From Blastocystis sp. Blastoise (Eukaryota > Sar > Bigyra > Opalinata > Blastocystidae), in NCBI GenBank assembly GCA_039096225.1, contig JBBPEB010000011.1, positions 62,001 through 126,000 of the forward strand: a DNA stretch of 64,000 nucleotides, in the 5' to 3' direction. Shown one piece after another: positions 57,748-64,000 of this stretch (positions are counted from its first letter, which is position 1; the number at the start of each line of letters is the position of its first letter). The position numbers and the translations under genes were made by a program. A model generated the notes under the pieces. That model did not search any database. It saw nothing but the letters and a program-made list of their open reading frames with translations, and was not told where the DNA came from.

Positions 57748-60700
57748 AGAGCGGACACCCCTAGTATTCCTAGTCCCATACGATCAGATATCATATGACT
57801 TGGCTATATATATAAGGGCATAATATATACATGTAAAGAGTGAAATTATAATATATTGATTAAGATAAAGAATAACTATAACTCAACTGAAAGTATATAA
57901 AAATAATATTTTATTTAATGATATTCCTATTTGAGAAACAATGGACCAAAAAAATAATAACAAATAAAAATATATATAAAAATAAAAAAATACATCAAAA
58001 TAATTATCAATATAAGAAGCAATATAATCGCGATTAAAGAGAACTGTGAAGTTTCTGTACATCTTAGGATTGATATTATTTTGTTTACATGTAAATGCAT
58101 GTTTAATCCAATCTGCAACCTAATAAAATTAGAAGAAGATAGGATATATATATATATATATAGAAAAGATAAAAATATATATGTATATATATAAAACTAG
58201 AAAAGATAAAAATATATATGTATTAGAGAATTTTAAAATGATATAATTATACAATAATCTGATGAATATGAAAAGAAATATATAAAAAAAAGAAAGTGCT
58301 AATTAATCTAGAGTAATATATACGGTTTCTAGGATAATGACATTGATGGATAGTTCAATATAAGGTTTGATATTTTCTTCAGTACAGTAATAGAGAAGTA
58401 GAGAGAGACAAAGAGCAAGAATAAGATAGAACATACAGATAACTTCTAGAAAGACATATAAAAAAATAAGATATAGATAGAGAAAAAATAAAGAGAAAGA
58501 TATAAAGATATATAAAGATATATAAAGAAATAGAGAGATATAGAAAAAAATAAAGATATAAGTATACTCAATATAAGAATATTACTATATATAAATCTAA
58601 AGATAGAGATAAAGAAACAGTATTAAGCATGTAGTAAATATAATTGAATCCAATAAAACAAGAATCAAGATAATGAATATTATAGATCTAAAAAAATATA
58701 TACCTCTGACAGCAACATAGAATAGTCCTACTTCATCTGTTTTCTTAAATACTTGTTTACGTATATCTTTAAAGTTAGTAATTAAACTTAAAGAATAAAA
58801 TGTATCATCTTCAGTCTATAGAGAGTATAGGAAATTGATAATATAATATAAATAATATTTTAATTATTATGTTTTATTATTATTATTATTATATACAAAC
58901 TTTCATATATAATAAGGAAGAAAATAGAAAAATAGAGATAAACAAAAAAACAAATAACAAATACATTCTATATAAATATATATATATACACTCATCATAA
59001 TACAGTTACACATAAAGTAAATATAGAGATCTAATCCAAGGACGATTTCATTAAGACATGCGAATAGAAGATCGATAAGAAGGAGACATACATTCTTAGC
59101 ACGTGATTCATGTTCAAAGACTATATTTCTCAAATGCATATATAAAGTGTTACAAAACTCCTATAAAGATGATATTATATGTATTTATATATATATATAT
59201 ATATATATTGTTTATATAATCTTATTAAAATAAATAAAAACTCATAACTATTATGAATATAAATTATAAATTAATAGAAGCATACATGTTCTGTTTTTGA
59301 GAAAAGAGCTGCAACTACGTCTGTAAATCCAATAATAATAAATAATTTAAAATGAGTTTGACTTTTAATATAATGATAAATGAAAGAGATATTAATTCGA
59401 TTCATATATAGCACTGTAACTAGAACAAGGAATAATCGAATACAATCAAACATAAACCCAATAATCTTTTCCTTCTGTTTTCGTTCTTCTATATGTTCAT
59501 ATATTACTGATGTATCATTAGTATGATTGGATAAAGCAAGTGGAGGTAGTTGAACTGGGTTCTTTATTGCAGAGAATGAAGGAGAAAAAAGAGATGTTGA
59601 AGAAGAGAGAGGTCTACCGGAAGGATTAATAGTAATATCTTTTGATGTCTTTTGAGTATGTAAAGTATCATTTGTCATTGATTGTTGAGGGGATTCAATT
59701 CTATTCGTTTCTCTTTTAGATGCTGAAACTGTCTCCTTTAAAGAAGTGATCGATAAATTGGGTTCCGATAGATCTATAAATATATATTGATTATAAATAT
59801 AGGCTAAAAAGAAGAATAATTAATTTTTGTAATATTTAGTAGAATAAATAGAATAGGTATAATAAGTATAATAATTATAAATATTATAATCACAAACAAT
59901 ATAATCATAAATATTATTCAAAAACATTATAATCAAAACTTATAATCAAAAATATTATTCAAAAAAAATACATATCTAGCATATATCTATACTATGAGAC
60001 TTGGAATGTTGTGAGAAAGAGGAAATAGAGGATTCATCAAAACTAAATATTGTTTCGTTCCCCTTTTTCCCTTTTTTATTAAGTTTTCCTTGTGTATGTT
60101 TTGGTGACGATATTCCATGAATATTCGATTTCTGACTATTTGAACGATGTATATCATGTGATTTATTTGATTGAACTTTCTTTTTAATTTCAGTGAATAG
60201 AGATTTGCATTTCATATATAGATAACCTATAGATAAAAAAAATTAAAATGAATAGATATCTATATAAAATAGAAAAAGATTTTTTATATATAAATATATA
60301 CGACATATAAGATATGGAGAATATATAAATATAAAATATAAGGCGCGAATAGGAATGAATGTAATAACGTATAAAATAACATCAAAACACATCAATAATA
60401 ATGGAATTGCAAATATGGTGTATTCATATATAGATTTAGGAATATTCCATAGTTTTAATCGACAATATTTATAACTGCTCAAGGACGCTCGTGATTGCCA
60501 ATTAATCAAAGACTAACATAATAGTTATGCTTTAAAAAAAGAATGAAAAAACTTACAGAAACCATATCTTTGAAATTATGAGGAAACACCTTTGGCTGAC
60601 TCTGTTGAGATGATTTAAATGGAGTGTTTGCATAATCGTTGAACGTTTCCAACAAATCATCACTAAAAAATAAAAATAATCATCTTCTAATGTATATCAT

Positions 60701-60904
60701 ACTAGGATTTTTCTTTTTTAGGAACTTGCTTCTGCTCTATTTTTTCATCTGACACTTGTTTTGTCTAGAATATATTCAATAATAGAAGTGATTGAACAAA
60801 AATACTCGGTTCTTTTCTTCTTTTAAAGTTTCTACCTCTTTTTCTAAGTGATCAATCTTCGATAATAATAAATCTATTGTTTTTGAATCCATAGATAAAC
60901 TCAT
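57245..60904 (-). CDS. TAPT1/Emp65/POD1 family membrane protein
   Basis: 13 minus-strand exons: 60806-60904, 60703-60764, 60557-60662, 60302-60512, 59993-60226, 59286-59773, 58990-59160, 58704-58815, 58324-58445, 57994-58119, 57747-57803, 57334-57495, 57245-57286; 663 residues, phases consistent. A coiled-coil N-terminus (SKIDHLEKEVETLKEEKN) precedes several membrane spans (YEYTIFAIPLLLMCFDVILY, FMFDCIRLFLVLVTVLYM, LLIDLLFACLNEIVLGLDLY and later ones) and a polar Ser-rich loop. Family marks are FKLFIIIGFTDVVAALFSK, SLITNFKDIRKQVFKKTDEV and VADWIKHAFTCKQNNINP..Y, which match TAPT1 positions. Members sit in the ER; yeast Emp65 works with Slp1 in protein quality control. The exact role here is not known. 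Confidence 0.85.
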
Positions 60905-61491
60905 AAACAAAAAGATAAGTTAGAACTTTCAGTTACCAGCTTCTTCCCACAGACATATCGAGAACTGGCCCTAAGAACTTCTGTCGGATCAATTTTTAGT
61001 CGATTTTCAGTAGAATTTTGTTCTTTGTATTCTATCGAATTATTTCTCTCATATATATCTTTATTTCTTCTATTGATTATTTCATAATAAACAATATTGC
61101 CTCTTTGATGTAGAGAATCAATTGTTTATCTAGAAGTACTTGATTAACAAATTAATTTTTGATTATATTAATGTTTATACCATAGATTGTCCCAAATTTA
61201 TACATGCATTCTATAAATAATAAAATAAAAGAATTAGATTCAAAATAGAATTCAACTATTGATCAATAATTATTTGTTTACTTTTCAAACACACTCCATA
61301 ACAACTCACAAACATATATATTATCATAAAGAATGTATTTTATATTTTTTTATAAATAAAATTAATTCTAGAAAACAATTATGAAATTAAATATAATTTC
61401 TAATATATTTTTTAATTTTTATTTGAGATCCTTTATTTTTTTAATTTTAATTTTTTTTTCTTAATAAATAGTCATTAGATTCCTTATTTAA
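60905..61491. other. Divergent intergenic region
   Basis: Bidirectional upstream region of the TAPT1-family and transportin genes, with a T-rich stretch just before the transportin ATG. No other feature seen. Confidence 0.45.
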
Positions 61492-63010
61492 ATGTCTTGG
61501 ATTCCAAATACTGAAGTTTTTCAGTTTCTTGTGGACATCTTGAATGAGATCAATACATTAGGTGAGAATTCGACGAATGATTTATATCAGGTATGCTTAA
61601 AATAACTATACTGATACTAACTATATAATAGAAACTTGAGAAATATAAGAAACAACCTGATTCTGTTTACTATTTATCGTATATTTATGCATATGGTGAA
61701 GAGAATAGTGTTAAATTATCTGTGAGAACCTATGCCGGATATTATTTGAAAACAATCTTGAACGATAAGAATTATATATTGGATTTGGATCATTTGGAGT
61801 ATATAAAAGAATCGATACGTTGTGAACTTCGTGATGAGTCATCCTGCTTAAAGCAACTGACTAGATCTTTAGTAACAAGTACATTACGACGAATTTCTAT
61901 AGCTAATTGGCCAGAATTATTTCAATGTTTGTACGATATACTTATTTCATATCAAAAGTCTTGTGTTGAAGATGTATTTTTATGTCTAAGTCAAATAGTT
62001 GAAGACTGTGATGAAGAATTACAATCAGACTCTATGGCAGTTTTGATTCCGTTTCTTGAACCCTTACTGAATAGTATGTGCGTCAAGCAAAATAACATCA
62101 GAAACTCATCTCTACAATGCTTATATAATATACTCTTATTGAAAACTACTCTGCTAGATCATTATTATGATATATATATAAATGTATATATTATTTATTA
62201 GTATTGTAATGTGTATTTATATCTATTGTTTTTTTTATTGTAATATATATTTATATGTATTGTTTATTATAGTATCTTTATTGCCTATTTTTCTTTATAT
62301 TTGGTTACTATTATAATCACTACTTGATTCATTTCTCTATATAATCAATATATATATATTAACTATTATAATTTCTTTGTTTATTATTCTATAAATATAT
62401 ATTGAATAGAACTTGTTTCAATTGTCTTCAGATTCTTCTATAACTGTTCGTTCTATGGTTATTTCAAGTCTTTCGGAATTATTTTTTCAGAATCCATCGA
62501 TTTTCCTCTCTTGTTACCCTTCCTTCTTTTCTATATTATGTATTCTCCTTAAAGACACAGATTCTACTATATCTACACAAGCAACAGGTATATATTTTTT
62601 ATAAACTATTATATATATATATATTTATAATATATATTTATAATTTATATATTTATTTACTATAGACTTTTGGACGGCATTTATAGAAGTAGATTATGAC
62701 ACTATTCAATCTGTTCTATATACATATATATCGCAAGTTATTCCTATTGTTCTGAAGGTAATTATATATATACATATATATTATATATATATTTGTTTTT
62801 CTTCTACACATTCAATAGTTCTATATTTATATCTTTAGAATATTCGATTAGAAGAATCTGAGATCTATGACATATCTTCCAGTCCTTTCTTCCTTGTCTC
62901 CTCTTCTATTCATTCTCATTCGTATAGTGAACATGTCAAGTATATTCTTTGATTATCTATATATATACAAATTAATTTATTTATAATTTGATTAACTAAC
63001 ATAATCACAT

Positions 63011-63047
<37 letters not shown>

Positions 63048-63225
63048 TTTATTCTATTAATAGTTGTCTATTCTCTGATATATAAGTCTCTCTTCAATAT
63101 ATTTCTATTCTTTATACATCGTGTTATTTGTTCTATACATTTGTTTTATAAATATGTTCTTCTAAATCTTTTATCCTATTTTATATTATATATATGCATA
63201 TATATATAATTTAGATAACAATCTT

Positions 63226-63272
<47 letters not shown>

Positions 63273-64000
63273 CATAATAATCTTTCTCTTCTCTTATTAG
63301 AGATGATATATTTAATATAACTTATGGAGAATGGACACTTCGAAAAGCGTCAGGTACATGCTTAGAACAATATGCTTCTTATTACCCAGATCTTATTATT
63401 CCATATTGTACTGAATCTATTCTTGTATATATATTTATAAAAGTTTACTATCTTTTAATGATATATTTTCTTTGTTTATTCTCCTCTTATTCTATAGGAA
63501 TCATTGTATTCTTCTGAGTGGATCACTCAAGAAATGGCCGTTGTCGCTCTTGCCGCCATGGCAAATGGCGCGCAAACGCAACTCTATCCTTATCTACCTA
63601 CATTTATTAAGTATATAAATTATTTATGTGTTTTTTTATATATGAGTAGTTCATATATTTTTTCATTTTTTTATATATATTTTTATCTTTCCTATTCTTT
63701 AATATATATATATAGAGTTCTCTTTCCTATTCTTTAATATATATATATATAGAGTTCTCTTTCCTATTCTTTAATATATATATATAGAGTCCTCTTTCCT
63801 ATTCTTTAATATATATATATAGAGTTCTCTTTCCTATTCTTTAATATATATATATAGAGTTCTCTTTCCTATTCTCTGTGATCCTCCTAATACATCATTA
63901 TTTTCCTCTATAACTTGGACACTTGGCAAGTATTCATTATATATACTAGAGAGAGAAAAACAAAGCTTCTTACCAAATATGATCCATATACTACTACAAG
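61492..64000 (+). CDS. TNPO1: Transportin (karyopherin beta-2), N-terminal part, cut by window end
   Basis: Exons in view: 61492-61590, 61632-62183, 62410-62587, 62666-62757, 62839-62939, 63301-63424, 63498-63610 and 63858 onward. HEAT repeats of an importin-beta family member: VRTYAGYYLKTILNDKN, STLRRISIANWPELF, YGEWTLRKASGTCLEQYA, SEWITQEMAVVALAAMANGA, LPTFIKVLFPILCDPP and SSITWTLGKYSLYI. The region from EWTLRK onward follows human transportin-1 closely. It should import PY-NLS cargo, such as RNA-binding proteins, into the nucleus in a Ran-dependent way. A minisatellite repeats the last acceptor in view. Transportin-1 and -2 cannot be told apart. Confidence 0.85.
63687..63857. repeat. 35-bp minisatellite repeating a splice acceptor and exon edge
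   Basis: Units of about 35 bp, AGTTCTCTTTCCTATTCT followed by TTAATATATATATATAG, start at 63716, 63753, 63788 and 63823. The fifth (63858) is the real exon start. Each unit ends in a TATATAG acceptor. The first four copies run into an in-frame TAA after VLFPIL, while the last reads on into CDPPNTSLF. Confidence 0.9.

Overview
The window is nuclear DNA from an intron-rich, extremely AT-rich eukaryote. Genes are split into many short exons by introns that are often little more than a GT, a run of (TA)n, (TTA)n or a related microsatellite, and an AG (typically GTATAT...TATATAG). Coding exons are less AT-rich than their surroundings, poly-Asn tracts occur, and TAA and TGA act as ordinary stops. 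The gene set (AP-4 sigma, dynactin p27, farnesyltransferase alpha, transportin, TAPT1, ATAD2-type AAA/bromodomain protein, RBR ligase, 3-repeat Myb) is broadly eukaryotic. A mitochondrial ribosomal protein (bL33m) and an ADCK1-type protein argue for mitochondria that still translate, so against a mitosome-bearing anaerobe. Two introns with perfect minor-spliceosome (U12, AT-AC) splice sites argue against lineages that have lost that spliceosome. The look recalls a dictyostelid or other amoebozoan, but the lineage cannot be fixed from this window.

Layout. 51-729: hAT-like non-autonomous element. 1654-5404 (+): three-repeat Myb factor. 5628-6333 (-) and 6639-7298 (+): two near-identical AP-4 sigma genes head to head. 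7975-10850 (+): secreted PAN/Apple plus GH127-like enzyme. 11259-14297 (-): ADCK1-like protein. 15535-18038 (+): GOLD/F-box-like/KE-repeat protein. 19583-21106 (+): hexokinase. 22334-25292 (+): PHD-finger protein. 25717-30051 (-): BTB-like/LRR-like protein. 31395-32489 (-): RBR ubiquitin ligase with ZZ finger. 33578-34431 (-): dynactin p27. 34624-36691 (+): farnesyltransferase/GGTase-I alpha. 37754-37849 and 38911-39501 (+): two Cys-rich proteins ending in CSIF. 40200-47256 (-): 24-exon ATAD2/Yta7-like protein with a PHD finger. 47827-49899 (-) and 50579-52478 (+): head-to-head acyltransferase paralogues. 53074-53429 (-): bL33m. 54560-55160 (-): ML-domain secreted protein. 56181-57039 (+): ADAT2-type tRNA deaminase. 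57245-60904 (-): TAPT1 family. 61492-64000 (+, cut by the window end): transportin.

There is no operon-like logic; neighbours are mostly unrelated housekeeping genes. The points of most interest are the two AT-AC U12 introns, an inverted gene duplication whose arms stop at the start and stop codons, a GC-richer dispersed repeat family present at three intergenic sites, a minisatellite that multiplies a splice acceptor in the transportin gene, a CT-AG intron in an acyltransferase gene, two hairpin-forming intergenic sequences, and two Cys-rich proteins with CaaX-like ends beside the prenyltransferase alpha gene.

Exon borders were placed by hand from reading frame, GT/AG and similarity to remembered families. 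No alignment or database search was run.
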